This document shows, piece by piece, positions 1 through 7,062 of a DNA stretch of 43,262 nucleotides (positions within the stretch are counted from its first letter, which is position 1; each line of letters starts with the position of its first letter). Under the pieces are notes generated by a model. That model had not been told where the DNA came from. It saw only the letters and a program-made list of their open reading frames with translations, and did no database searches. Origin of the DNA: Exiguobacterium sp. AM39-5BH (GTDB lineage Bacteria; Bacillota; Bacilli; Exiguobacteriales; Exiguobacteriaceae). A program made the position numbers and the translations under genes. The DNA lies in contig NZ_QSGS01000016.1 of NCBI RefSeq assembly GCF_003467445.1, positions 1-43,262 of the forward strand. The letters are read 5' to 3'.

Positions 1-10
1 ACCCGCTCCA
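1..10 (+). tRNA. 3' end of an upstream tRNA, probably tRNA-Gly (partial)
   Basis: The first ten bases, ACCCGCTCCA, are identical to the 3' end including CCA of the complete tRNA-Gly that follows. The match continues for three more bases after the CCA. This looks like the tail of a tandem glycine tRNA cut by the window edge. Its anticodon cannot be seen. Confidence 0.6.
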
Positions 11-26
11 ATTTAACATTTCATAT

Positions 27-100
27 GCGGGTGTAGTTTAATGGTAAAACCTCAGCCTTCCAAGCTGATGACGAGAGTTCGATTCTCTTCACCCGCTCCA
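27..100 (+). tRNA. tRNA-Gly (anticodon TCC), CCA encoded
   Basis: A full cloverleaf can be drawn. The acceptor arm GCGGGTG pairs with CACCCGC. The anticodon stem TCAGC/GCTGA encloses loop CTTCCAA with anticodon TCC, which reads GGA. The T arm contains GTTCGATTC. The discriminator base is T and the CCA is encoded at 98-100. It follows another apparent glycine tRNA end, so this is the tail of a tRNA cluster. Confidence 0.95.
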
Positions 101-279
101 ATTATCGACATATACGCGAGTATTTGCTCGCACACATAACCGCACGGGACACCGTGCAACCAGCAGAACGTCATACGACGTTTTGCTTTTTTATTTTTCA
201 GCATAATAGTATCGATTTCAACAACGATTACGTAACGCTAATTCGGGAAAAGGATGGAAGACAAGAAGGAGGGATTGCT

Positions 280-1080
280 GTGATTCAAGTACGTCTTCAA
301 CCGTTCACCATATACGAGAGCGCTTTGATGCGCACGACGTCGACGCTGATTGAGACGAACGAGAGCTTGATTGTGATTGATCCGACCTGGTTGCCCGAAG
401 AAATCGCTATGATTCGCCGGGACGTCGAATTACGACGCCAGGGGAGAAAGTTATATGTTATCTATACGCATCAGCACTATGACCATATCATCGGGGCTTA
501 TGCGTTCCCCGATGCCACCGTCATCGCGTCTCAAGCGTTCGTCGAGACGGATGCGAGTGCTCAGCTCGATGAGATCAAATCGTTTTACGAACAGTATTAC
601 ATCGATCGTCCAATCGTCAAACCTACTGTCGATATCATGATTTCGGAAGATGGTACCCTCGCCCTCGGCTCAACGCCCATCACATTCCTGTTAACTCCTG
701 GCCACGAGTCGACCCACATGTCGTTAATTATCGAGCCATTGCGTCTGCTCGTATGTGGAGATTACGGGTCAAATATCGAACCTCCGTTCATCGAACATGA
801 CGCTGAAGCGTATTTGACATCCCTGCAAAAACTTCAAGCTGCCATTTACGAGTATGAGATTCGGTGGCTCATTCCTGGCCATGGCGACTTGTGTGACGAC
901 CGAAGCAAAATGATGGAACGGTTGAGCGCTGCCGAAGAATATATCCTCGCCCTACCGGAGGAACGAGTCTGGTCGCCGATGTGGCCCGAACACGCCTTTT
1001 TCGAGCGAGTCCATGAGCGGAATCGCAACTATGTCGAACAGCGGGCGAGAGACCGCGAGTCTCGCCGGCAAGATTTTTGA
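280..1080 (+). CDS. MBL-fold metallohydrolase
   Basis: A 266-residue metallo-beta-lactamase-fold hydrolase, cytoplasmic, substrate unknown. The zinc-binding THQHYDH motif lies at residues 63-69. Later ligands fall in PGHESTH, CGDYGS and IPGHGD, in the order expected for a glyoxalase II/RNase Z-like binuclear site. The GTG start at 280 is chosen because AAGGAGG lies just upstream. The frame stays open back to a TTG at 124, but that extra N-terminus has no ribosome site and no family-like sequence. The gene stands alone after the tRNA cluster. The fold assignment is firm; the substrate (thioester, lactone or phosphodiester) cannot be told. Confidence 0.85.
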   Translation: MIQVRLQPFTIYESALMRTTSTLIETNESLIVIDPTWLPEEIAMIRRDVELRRQGRKLYVIYTHQHYDHIIGAYAFPDATVIASQAFVETDASAQLDEIKSFYEQYYIDRPIVKPTVDIMISEDGTLALGSTPITFLLTPGHESTHMSLIIEPLRLLVCGDYGSNIEPPFIEHDAEAYLTSLQKLQAAIYEYEIRWLIPGHGDLCDDRSKMMERLSAAEEYILALPEERVWSPMWPEHAFFERVHERNRNYVEQRARDRESRRQDF

Positions 1081-1082
1081 CA

Positions 1083-1119
1083 ATAAAAAATCGCAACGTC
1101 TCCCCAAGACGTTGCGATT
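1083..1119 (-). terminator. Intrinsic terminator, minus orientation
   Basis: A 13-bp perfect stem (1089-1101 with 1107-1119) has loop CCCCA. Read on the minus strand it is followed by a run of six T, so it terminates the small minus-strand gene at 1138-1242. On the plus strand the stem may also stop the MBL gene, but only C residues follow. Confidence 0.8.
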
Positions 1120-1137
1120 CCCCCCTATTATGTAGAC

Positions 1138-1242
1138 CTATTTCTTTGTGACGCGTTCTGAACGGACCGTGAACATACGGTCAATCCCGTAAATGGTCAC
1201 GCCGGTTAAAGCAAGCATTCCAATCATAGCGGATGAAAACAT
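1138..1242 (-). CDS. 34-residue single-pass membrane protein, unknown
   Basis: A short ORF encodes MFSSAMIGMLALTGVTIYGI and then a basic tail ending VTKK. There is one hydrophobic helix (residues 2-20) and a positively charged C-terminus. Three observations support it: GGGGGT eight bases before the ATG, a TATAAT box at 1293-1298 on the same strand, and a good intrinsic terminator immediately after the TAG. An in-frame ATG at 1257 would give 39 residues but has a poorer ribosome site. I do not recognise the family. Such small membrane peptides often bind larger transporters or sensors, but nothing here names a partner. Confidence 0.55.
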   Translation of the reverse strand: MFSSAMIGMLALTGVTIYGIDRMFTVRSERVTKK

Positions 1243-1292
1243 TGACCATACCCCCATTGTTCACAAATTCGTCATAATCACCCCGTGACTTC

Positions 1293-1298
1293 ATTATA
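1293..1298 (-). promoter_or_regulatory. -10 box for the small membrane protein gene
   Basis: A perfect TATAAT is read on the minus strand about 50 bases upstream of the ORF at 1138-1242. The -35 region is weak (TTTCTT at 17 bp). Confidence 0.45.
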
Positions 1299-1407
1299 GA
1301 AGAAACCAAATAAAAAAGAAAGCGTTTTCTTCTAACTTTCTTCACAATTTCGTCACGCTTGAACTTTTACTTTTACGTGTCTAGCCTTGGGGAATTATGT
1401 GTAGGTT

Positions 1408-1436
1408 TTGTGGAATGTGGGAATATACTCTATAAG
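1408..1436 (+). promoter_or_regulatory. Sigma-A-type promoter for the DUF3006-like gene
   Basis: TTGTGG (1408-1413) and TATAAG (1431-1436) are separated by 17 bp, about 40 bases before the start codon at 1477. Confidence 0.5.
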
Positions 1437-1476
1437 AATAAAGAGACAGAAAGCTGTTCGTTGAGGAGGAAGAGGC

Positions 1477-1683
1477 ATGATCAAATATGGCACGTTGGTG
1501 CGGGTCGAAGGGAAATACGCCGTGTTACGTTGGAACAACGGTTCTAGTTTTATCCCGAGACGATTCTTGCCATCAGAAGCACGTGTTGGCGATACGATTA
1601 TTCGAGATAATCACCATTATTATCTCGAAGAAGATATGACACCAAATTTTGACGCGCTGATTAAACAACATTATAAAAAGTAG
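1477..1683 (+). CDS. DUF3006-like small protein
   Basis: A 68-residue soluble protein. The pattern of an early VEGKYAVL strand, then FLPSEARVGDTII and an acidic YYLEEDMT segment resembles DUF3006 proteins (typically 65-80 residues, small beta barrel, function unknown). The start is fixed by GAGGAGG eight bases upstream. It is a single gene with its own promoter and a strong bidirectional terminator behind it. The family call rests on pattern resemblance only. Confidence 0.65.
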   Translation: MIKYGTLVRVEGKYAVLRWNNGSSFIPRRFLPSEARVGDTIIRDNHHYYLEEDMTPNFDALIKQHYKK

Positions 1684-1722
1684 ACAAAGACAGACTGGAA
1701 AGAAACCGGTCTGTCTTTGTCT
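1682..1722. terminator. Bidirectional intrinsic terminator
   Basis: A 14-bp stem (1682-1695 with 1709-1722) extends further through TGG/CCG. It sits between the convergent genes ending at 1683 and 1725 and can serve both. Confidence 0.8.
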
Positions 1723-1724
1723 AT

Positions 1725-2279
1725 TCATTTCGTTCGGTCATGCAGCCAATCGAAATCGACCGGTCCGACTTGTTTGGCCGATATCACACCGTCTGGTCCA
1801 ATGACATAGGTGGTTGGGAGAGCGACGACCCGATACGTCTTTTCGACCTCCCCGTCTTGATCCAAGAGGACCGGGAAGCTGACCGGGACTTCTTGCAAGA
1901 AGGCGTCCACGTCTTGTTTGCCGCGTCTTTCGTTTTTCATCGCGTTCACCCCGAGCACAGGGATTCCTGTATCTTCGCCGAACTCAATCAACTCAGGCAA
2001 TTCTTCTCGGCACGGTGGACACCATGTCGCCCAGAAGTTGAGGATGACTTGTTGACCCGCATAGTCAGCGAGCGATAGAGTCTTTCCATCGACCGTCTCC
2101 AATGTGAACTCGGGCGCCCGCTGCCCGATCTCAAGACCGCCGAGCACGCCATCGTCCGTGGCCACTTCAATCGGTCGTTCACTCGCTTGACTCGTTTTGT
2201 ATTCGTCATATCCTTTATAAGCCAATCCTGCGATGAGGCCAACGACGATGAAACCAATGACTAGTTTATGAAATCGCAT
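1725..2279 (-). CDS. Membrane-anchored thiol-disulfide oxidoreductase (ResA/TlpA type)
   Basis: A 184-residue thioredoxin-fold protein with one N-terminal membrane helix (residues 6-22) and an extracytoplasmic AhpC/TSA-Redoxin domain. The redox motif WCPPC lies at residues 86-90 and the cis-proline segment is VALPTTYVI. CPPC in an anchored TlpA-like protein suggests a reductant for cytochrome c maturation or another exported thiol pathway, as with ResA; other TlpA roles are possible. No cytochrome c genes are adjacent. The start has AGAGG eight bases upstream. Confidence 0.85.
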   Translation of the reverse strand: MRFHKLVIGFIVVGLIAGLAYKGYDEYKTSQASERPIEVATDDGVLGGLEIGQRAPEFTLETVDGKTLSLADYAGQQVILNFWATWCPPCREELPELIEFGEDTGIPVLGVNAMKNERRGKQDVDAFLQEVPVSFPVLLDQDGEVEKTYRVVALPTTYVIGPDGVISAKQVGPVDFDWLHDRTK

Positions 2280-2353
2280 GATTTACCTCTTGTCCTATAT
2301 ACTATTCACTTCTAAACTTAACATATCATATCATTCAAAGGAGAGTAACTATC

Positions 2354-3205
2354 TTGCAACTTCACAATGAGAAAGTTAGCGTCACCTTAAAAGCACATGG
2401 CGCCGAAATGACGAGTTGGAAAGTCGAAGGAACGGAACTCCTTTGGCAAGGCGACCCGACGTATTGGGGACGCCAAGCCCCAATCCTGTTCCCTTTCGTC
2501 GGAAGGTTGCTTGACGATCGCTACTTATATGATGGGCTGACATATACGATGAGCCAGCATGGGTTTGCACGAGACGAACTGTTCGAGATCGCTGAGGCAA
2601 CGGATACACACGTTCGCTTCGTTCTTCGTGATTCGATCGAGACCCGTAAACACTATCCGTTCTCATTCGAACTGAATGTCATCTATCGCTTGATCGGCGA
2701 AGAGTTGAGTGTGACGTACCACGTCGTCAATCGGGACGATGTCGTACTCCCATTCAGCATCGGTGGACATCCTGCCTTCAACATTCCGTTTGCGGGAGGC
2801 ACGTTCGAAGACTATACGATTGACTTTGGCGAGACACGAACACTCGACCGTCTATTGCTCGAAGGATCTTACTTGACGGGTGCGTATCAACCGCTCGGAG
2901 AACGAAAGTACATCCCGTTGACGCATGACTTATTTCATCAAGATGCTCTCATCTTTGAACAAATCGAGTACGCCGCGCTTCGGCATCAGCCGAGCGGACG
3001 CGCCATCGTCATGGAGTCCCCGCACTTCACCCATTTTGGCATCTGGTCCCCGCCCCATTCTGACGCTCCGTTCGTCTGTCTGGAGCCTTGGTTCGGACAC
3101 GCTGATTATACAGGGCACCGGAAAGACATTCTTCAAAAAGAAGACATGCAGCTGCTTGACCCAGGCGAGTCATTCGAAGCGACTTATACGCTATACGTCG
3201 AATAA
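2354..3205 (+). CDS. Aldose 1-epimerase family protein (galactose mutarotase-like)
   Basis: A 283-residue protein of the aldose epimerase superfamily, LacX/YeaD-like, which interconverts alpha and beta anomers of sugars. HGFAR (69-73) and GGHPAFN (His139) carry the expected substrate-binding histidines. A C-terminal CLEPWFG supplies the likely catalytic Glu. It begins with TTG, eight bases after GGAGAG. It is a lone gene with no sugar operon around it, so the substrate is open. Confidence 0.85.
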   Translation: MQLHNEKVSVTLKAHGAEMTSWKVEGTELLWQGDPTYWGRQAPILFPFVGRLLDDRYLYDGLTYTMSQHGFARDELFEIAEATDTHVRFVLRDSIETRKHYPFSFELNVIYRLIGEELSVTYHVVNRDDVVLPFSIGGHPAFNIPFAGGTFEDYTIDFGETRTLDRLLLEGSYLTGAYQPLGERKYIPLTHDLFHQDALIFEQIEYAALRHQPSGRAIVMESPHFTHFGIWSPPHSDAPFVCLEPWFGHADYTGHRKDILQKEDMQLLDPGESFEATYTLYVE

Positions 3206-3240
3206 CAAAACGTGCTGACCGCATCGGTCAGCACGTTTTG
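3206..3240. terminator. Bidirectional intrinsic terminator
   Basis: A 15-bp perfect stem (3206-3220 with 3226-3240), AAAA-flanked on one side and TTTT on the other, lies between the convergent epimerase and pspC genes. Confidence 0.85.
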
Positions 3241-3459
3241 TTAATAGCGATCTTCTTGCTCCGCCTCATATTCTGAAGGCGGTTTTTTCATGACGATGGC
3301 GAGGACGATGTAAATCAGGAGTCCGGGACCACCAAACAGGGCAAGCAAGACGAAAATGATTCGTAATAACGTCACATCGACTCCAAGGTAATTCCCGAGT
3401 CCTGAACAGACACCGGCAATCATTTGGTCAGACGGATTCTTATAGAGTTTTCGTTCCAT
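3241..3459 (-). CDS. PspC domain protein
   Basis: A 72-residue phage-shock PspC-domain protein. The N-terminal KLYKNPSDQMIAGVCSGLGNYLG segment is the family signature. It is followed by two close hydrophobic stretches (about 30-57) and an acidic tail. These proteins sit in the cytoplasmic membrane and are linked to envelope stress. The start has GGAGAAGG eight bases upstream. It lies 27 bp behind the reductase gene on the same strand, probably in one transcript. Confidence 0.9.
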   Translation of the reverse strand: MERKLYKNPSDQMIAGVCSGLGNYLGVDVTLLRIIFVLLALFGGPGLLIYIVLAIVMKKPPSEYEAEQEDRY

Positions 3460-3486
3460 TCAGACACCTTCTCCTCCGCTTTTTCG

Positions 3487-4191
3487 TTAACGCTGTGGTC
3501 GACGAAGCGTCGTTCTGCCACCAGTCGCGACTTCTCCTCGACTTTCAAAATCGAGCGCTTCATTGATTGGGGTACTACCTGACTTGACTTCAATCCGACG
3601 TCCATATAGACCTCGATTATCAAGCGATGCAGTGATGATGGTCGCGACGTCCGTTTCAGAAATCGTTGCGCCGTCCGCATCACTCAAATCTTCTGATGCT
3701 TCAATCGAGCCATTACTTGGACCATCGACAATTGTCACTGGGCAAATGATCGTGTAGTTTAAACCGCTATGTTCAATATATTCGTCAGCCGCATTGTTGG
3801 CAGACAAGAAGTTAAAATGTTCTTTCGGTGCAGCGTCCGGCTGATCCGCGCCATACGCACTGAGTAAGACGACGTGACGAACACGTTCTTTTTTAGCAGC
3901 ATCAACCGCTTTCATAGCGACATTACGGTCAAGAAGTTCAATTTCTTTGCTCGATCCGTCCGCTCCTGCCGTGGCTGCGATGATGACAGCGTCCTGTCCA
4001 GAAGTCGCCTCGTGAATTTTTTTATCCAATTCTTTCTCGACGTCGACAGTGAGAACGCGCGCACCCATCTTTTCATACTCTGCCTGTAGTTCAGGATAAC
4101 GAATCAAAGCGGTCACTTGATGCGATTTCGCTAAACTTTTTAATACACGTCTACCGATCTTTCCTGTTGCTCCAATGACTAAAACTTTCAT
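3487..4191 (-). CDS. NAD(P)-binding oxidoreductase, atypical SDR (YwnB/YhfK-like)
   Basis: A 234-residue Rossmann protein. GATGKIGRR (residues 8-16) is the dinucleotide-binding loop of NmrA-like/atypical short-chain dehydrogenases. VLLSAYGA and the later FLSANNAADEYIEHSGLNYTI keep the strand and helix order of that family but lack a clear YxxxK pair. It is probably a flavin or quinone reductase-like or regulatory NAD(P) sensor. The start follows GAGGAGGG. pspC follows 27 bp downstream, suggesting a stress-related transcript. The substrate is unknown. Confidence 0.75.
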   Translation of the reverse strand: MKVLVIGATGKIGRRVLKSLAKSHQVTALIRYPELQAEYEKMGARVLTVDVEKELDKKIHEATSGQDAVIIAATAGADGSSKEIELLDRNVAMKAVDAAKKERVRHVVLLSAYGADQPDAAPKEHFNFLSANNAADEYIEHSGLNYTIICPVTIVDGPSNGSIEASEDLSDADGATISETDVATIITASLDNRGLYGRRIEVKSGSTPINEALDFESRGEVATGGRTTLRRPQR

Positions 4192-4270
4192 TCAAATTTC
4201 CCTCCTCAAAAGAGTAGTTCATTTGATTAAAATTCCTCTTTATGAACGGAATCAAACCCTTTTCGTGAAA

Positions 4271-5494
4271 TTATCTCACCGTTCCCCACATCGTTAAGTC
4301 AAAAGCGTCACGAACGGCTTGAACACTTGTTTCATTCGGTTGATAGTAGTAGACGTTATCGATGTAGGCGTCTTCTCCTTCGATTTGAAGTTTATCCACT
4401 TGTGGTTGTAGCGCCATCGTTAGGCCAATCGAAGCCATCTGTAGCGGGTTCATCTCAAGCCCCATCTCATTTTTCATAAAACGATATGTTGACGGGATTT
4501 TCGTCCATCCCGCTGGACTAGCCAATTTATCGGCCACAGCCGACATGACTTCGGTCTGTCGATTGGAACGAGCACCGTCTGTATCTGATTTCCGATGACG
4601 AGCATAGGCCAGGGCCATATCGCCATCCATCGCATACGATACGCCTTCCGTGTACTCATACGTTTGTTTGAAGCCTTTTTCACTAAACGAATGAGTCGCC
4701 GTGACATTGACCCCACCTACCAAATCAATCAATTCCATAAACGTTTCAAACGTGATCACGACTTGACCGTCAATCGAGGCTTCCGTTAGCCCTTCTACCG
4801 CCCCTACCGTACAGTCAGCACCCCCATACGCAAACGCATGAGTGATTTTATCGCCTTCCCGTTCCGGTTCACACGGAATCGCTGTATACGTATCCCGAGG
4901 AATCGAGACGTTTTGAACGGTGCGTGAACGGGGCACAAACTCCATCAACTGTAAGGAATCTGTCCGTGATCCCGATAACGATTCTCCGACGCGGGCATCG
5001 CTGCCCATCACTAAGAACGTGACCGGGCTTGTTGCCATGTAGCCCGCGCCGATCATGAGCAGCAACAGGACGAGAAGCCATTTTCCTTTCCATTTGCGAC
5101 GGCGGGGTTTATCTTTCGGAGTGGTCGTTTCCTGTTTGGCGTGCGTCCGTTCCGGCTCTCGAGTTTTCTGTTTAGGTTCACGGCGTTCGTCTCGGCGCGG
5201 CTTAGGCTTACGCTTGTTACCGAGTGATAATCTCAATCTCGGCTTTTTTAAGGGACGCGACTTCTTATTGCGCTCAGACGGTGATTCATCCAAACGATTT
5301 AAAAACGGATGTTCACCTTGTTCCGTTTCTACTCGCCTATGCGTCTCATTTCTTTCCAAATTCTTTTCATTTGATTGACTGTTTATATCTTCGTTCCGCA
5401 TTTTTTCATCGGATTGAGCCTGTTCCTGTAAACGCTCCAGTTCGAGTTCACGTTTTCTGCGTTCGACACGTGATAAATGCTGATCGTCATTCAT
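4271..5494 (-). CDS. LytR-CpsA-Psr (LCP) family protein
   Basis: A 407-residue LCP ligase, the family that transfers teichoic acids or other glycopolymers from lipid carriers to peptidoglycan. Residues 1-138 are a highly charged cytoplasmic region rich in Glu, Arg and Lys. A membrane helix follows at about 139-155, then the extracellular LCP domain from 160. MGSDAR (163-168), SIPRDT and the AYARHRKSDTDGARSNRQ segment carry the Arg and Asp residues that bind the pyrophosphate head group. The cytoplasmic part is unusually long and could be a docking or phosphorylation region. The start has GAGGT upstream. It is monocistronic. The exact polymer is unknown. Confidence 0.9.
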   Translation of the reverse strand: MNDDQHLSRVERRKRELELERLQEQAQSDEKMRNEDINSQSNEKNLERNETHRRVETEQGEHPFLNRLDESPSERNKKSRPLKKPRLRLSLGNKRKPKPRRDERREPKQKTREPERTHAKQETTTPKDKPRRRKWKGKWLLVLLLLMIGAGYMATSPVTFLVMGSDARVGESLSGSRTDSLQLMEFVPRSRTVQNVSIPRDTYTAIPCEPEREGDKITHAFAYGGADCTVGAVEGLTEASIDGQVVITFETFMELIDLVGGVNVTATHSFSEKGFKQTYEYTEGVSYAMDGDMALAYARHRKSDTDGARSNRQTEVMSAVADKLASPAGWTKIPSTYRFMKNEMGLEMNPLQMASIGLTMALQPQVDKLQIEGEDAYIDNVYYYQPNETSVQAVRDAFDLTMWGTVR

Positions 5495-5514
5495 GTGCTG
5501 TACCTCTATTATGA

Positions 5515-5696
5515 TTAGATTTTCCTACATTATCATCGAGAAACACTATTCTGACAACGGTTAGCACAAAAATCCGTCTCAAGCATGAGATGAAAGGATT
5601 GTTTCAAACTGAAAGCGGGAAAGGAATGATAATTGGTGTCTGCCTATCCACGGAAAGGGAGATTGTCCCACGTCCTCTCGAAAGGAGGGAGAGCTA
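5515..5696. other. Intergenic leader, nothing firm
   Basis: This gap separates divergent genes. It holds a small TCTC/GAGA hairpin near 5576 and a GGGA/TCCC hairpin near 5657. I could not match it to any riboswitch consensus I know. The downstream gene's AAAGGAGGG site is at 5681-5689. Confidence 0.3.
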
Positions 5697-6611
5697 ATGC
5701 GTATCGGGAAGTTACGAATGTTATTGGAACAATACGGCGAAACCACGCTTCGAGATGTGATTGTCGAGATGTATCGGAACATTCCCAAACATGTGATTGA
5801 AGAGAAAGAAATCGATTTTATGGTCAGCCAGTTTACGCGCTATAAAGAGCAAAAATCATCAGACGAACGCCATTCGCTCTCACAAACCATTATTCTCGCC
5901 GAACGTTTTGTCGAATTGGCGTATGACCATTTGTACTTGGTACCGAACCAAGTCATGAATGAACGTGACCAAAAAAATTGGTACATTCACGCCAAGAAAA
6001 TCATTCGAGATTTAACTTATTATGCGGACCAAGAACCAGAGGCCCGGACGATGTATGAAGAAATGTTTTTATTACTGTCATCTTCGGCAGGAGAAGAACC
6101 GCTTTTCACAGCGAGCGATCCTTTTCGATTGTTAAAACTTTCGCAGACCACGATGTTGTCCCAGCTGATTCGTTATTATCAACTCGACGCCCCCACTGCC
6201 TCTGTTTGGATCGATCGTTCCTTGTATACCGCGCTCCATGTACCAAAAGACGTTGATTCTACCCGAGTCGATTTGCTTTCCACACTTCTCGAACAATCGT
6301 TCAGTGTGACAGAAATGAACTTGTTCCATAACCGCCTCACGACTTTATGTGACCGAACTTTAGCAAAAGCCCAGACAGATGACAACGCCCTCGCCGACTA
6401 CCAAGCTTTAAAAATGCTTGAGTTGGAATTACTAGTAGAACGCGGCCAGTTGACCATAGCCGAACAAAAATTGTTCACCGAATATATCCCTTTCTTCTCT
6501 CATCGTTCAGAACCCTTCAAGGTCTATGTTAACATGCTCGAAAGTCATGGCCATGCCAATGAAACGAAACGCTTGCGACGCCTCGCCAAAGAAAAACACA
6601 TTCACTTTTGA
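5697..6611 (+). CDS. Hypothetical protein, helical, 304 residues
   Basis: I do not recognise this protein. It is soluble, with no signal peptide or membrane segment, predicted mostly helical, and rich in Gln, Leu and charged residues. The C-terminal third (about 200-300) reads like helix pairs of a TPR-like fold, with an ending rich in Lys and Arg. AAAGGAGGG seven bases before the ATG makes this a well-expressed, real gene. It is a single gene, divergent from the LCP gene. The weak TPR resemblance could point to an adaptor role, but no function is claimed. Confidence 0.6.
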   Translation: MRIGKLRMLLEQYGETTLRDVIVEMYRNIPKHVIEEKEIDFMVSQFTRYKEQKSSDERHSLSQTIILAERFVELAYDHLYLVPNQVMNERDQKNWYIHAKKIIRDLTYYADQEPEARTMYEEMFLLLSSSAGEEPLFTASDPFRLLKLSQTTMLSQLIRYYQLDAPTASVWIDRSLYTALHVPKDVDSTRVDLLSTLLEQSFSVTEMNLFHNRLTTLCDRTLAKAQTDDNALADYQALKMLELELLVERGQLTIAEQKLFTEYIPFFSHRSEPFKVYVNMLESHGHANETKRLRRLAKEKHIHF

Positions 6612-6621
6612 CACGTTATCT

Positions 6622-6657
6622 AAAAAAGGGAGTCAATCGACCACGTCGATTGACTCC
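6622..6657 (-). terminator. Intrinsic terminator, minus orientation
   Basis: A 12-bp perfect stem (6629-6640 with 6646-6657) is followed on the minus strand by C and six T. The plus strand lacks a T tract. It ends whatever is transcribed leftward through 6660-7022 and may also slow the convergent gene ending at 6611. Confidence 0.85.
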
Positions 6658-6729
6658 AAAACATGATATGAACGAGGGGTGTTCATCTGAAAAGGAGGAT
6701 GAGAAGTTGGTGCAGAACTTCCTTCCTAC
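6622..6729 (-). ncRNA. Candidate small regulatory RNA with C-rich anti-Shine-Dalgarno motifs
   Basis: No ORF explains 6660-6790, yet the minus strand has an ordered set of RNA signals. There is a TATACT -10 box (6736-6741). Hairpin A has arms GAAGTT/AACTTC (6703-6721). A single-stranded linker contains TCCTCC and TTTT. Hairpin B (6668-6686) presents loop ACCCCTC. A strong intrinsic terminator completes the set. Starting about 6729 this gives an RNA of roughly 108 nt. Exposed UCCUCC/CCCC motifs are the hallmark of Firmicute sRNAs such as RsaE/RoxS, RsaI, FsrA and LhrC that block ribosome sites. It could instead be a 3' UTR of the small gene starting at 7022. Confidence 0.5.
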
Positions 6730-6735
6730 ATGTTT

Positions 6736-6741
6736 AGTATA
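6736..6741 (-). promoter_or_regulatory. -10 box of the candidate sRNA
   Basis: TATACT is read on the minus strand. The -35 position (CGGAAG at 17 bp) is poor, which would suit a promoter needing an activator. Confidence 0.35.
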
Positions 6742-6782
6742 AAATACATTTCAAACCGCTTCCGCTTTAGATATTGCATTTT

Positions 6783-6796
6783 TGTGAACGTTTTCA
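6783..6796. promoter_or_regulatory. cre box (CcpA site), perfect consensus match
   Basis: TGTGAACGTTTTCA matches the catabolite-response consensus TGWNANCGNTNWCA at every defined position. It lies two bases beyond the end of the frameshifted small ORF. It is centred about 60 bp upstream of the predicted start of the candidate sRNA, the spacing known for CcpA-activated genes such as ackA. Confidence 0.65.
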
Positions 6797-6798
6797 CG

Positions 6799-7022
6799 TT
6801 ATTCGATAGCGTTAATGATTCCGAGACCGATGACAGATAATATTACGATAAAACAAAAATAAACACCATTTCATTCGGAGAACGAAAACCCTCATATAAT
6901 TCCACTGCTTCGTCGACGATGACATTTTCGTGAACGATGATAGGCTCCGTTTCCGCTTGTGGTGTAAGCGGAGCGCTCATCAGTACTCCTATAACCACCC
7001 AAACACACATTACGTATCGCAT
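6799..7022 (-). pseudogene. Small secreted or membrane protein, apparently frameshifted
   Basis: The frame from ATG 7022 encodes 59 residues ending at TAA 6843. It has a signal-peptide-like start (MRYVMCVWVVIGVLMSAPLT), then an acidic stretch through VDEAVELYEGFRSPNEM, then VFIFVLS. In the -1 frame the reading continues as FIVILSVIGLGIINAIE and stops at 6799, a good C-terminal membrane helix. One extra T in the T5 tract at about 6854-6860 would join both into a 74-residue protein with two membrane-active ends. AAGGAG lies seven bases before the ATG. It is either a one-base deletion, a read error or a truncated gene. Family unknown. Confidence 0.5.
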
Positions 7023-7053
7023 AGTCTTCTCCTTGACTTGTTGGTTACTGACA

Positions 7054-7062
7054 AGTATAGCA
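7054..7062 (-). promoter_or_regulatory. Extended -10 promoter for the small ORF
   Basis: TGCTATACT on the minus strand is an extended -10 element about 35 bp upstream of ATG 7022. No clear -35 box is seen. Confidence 0.45.

Noticed and set aside
5515..5696. Possible riboswitch in the leader of the hypothetical gene at 5697
   Set aside because: I compared it by eye with c-di-GMP, SAM, fluoride, guanidine, THF, ZTP and ydaO consensus cores and found no match; the hairpins are short.
6688..6743. Plus-strand AAAAGGAGG followed by a TTG and an 11-codon frame (6706-6741)
   Set aside because: The peptide is tiny and unlike anything known, and the terminator and -10 box in this region face the other way. 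The purine run is better read as the complement of an anti-SD tract in a minus-strand RNA.
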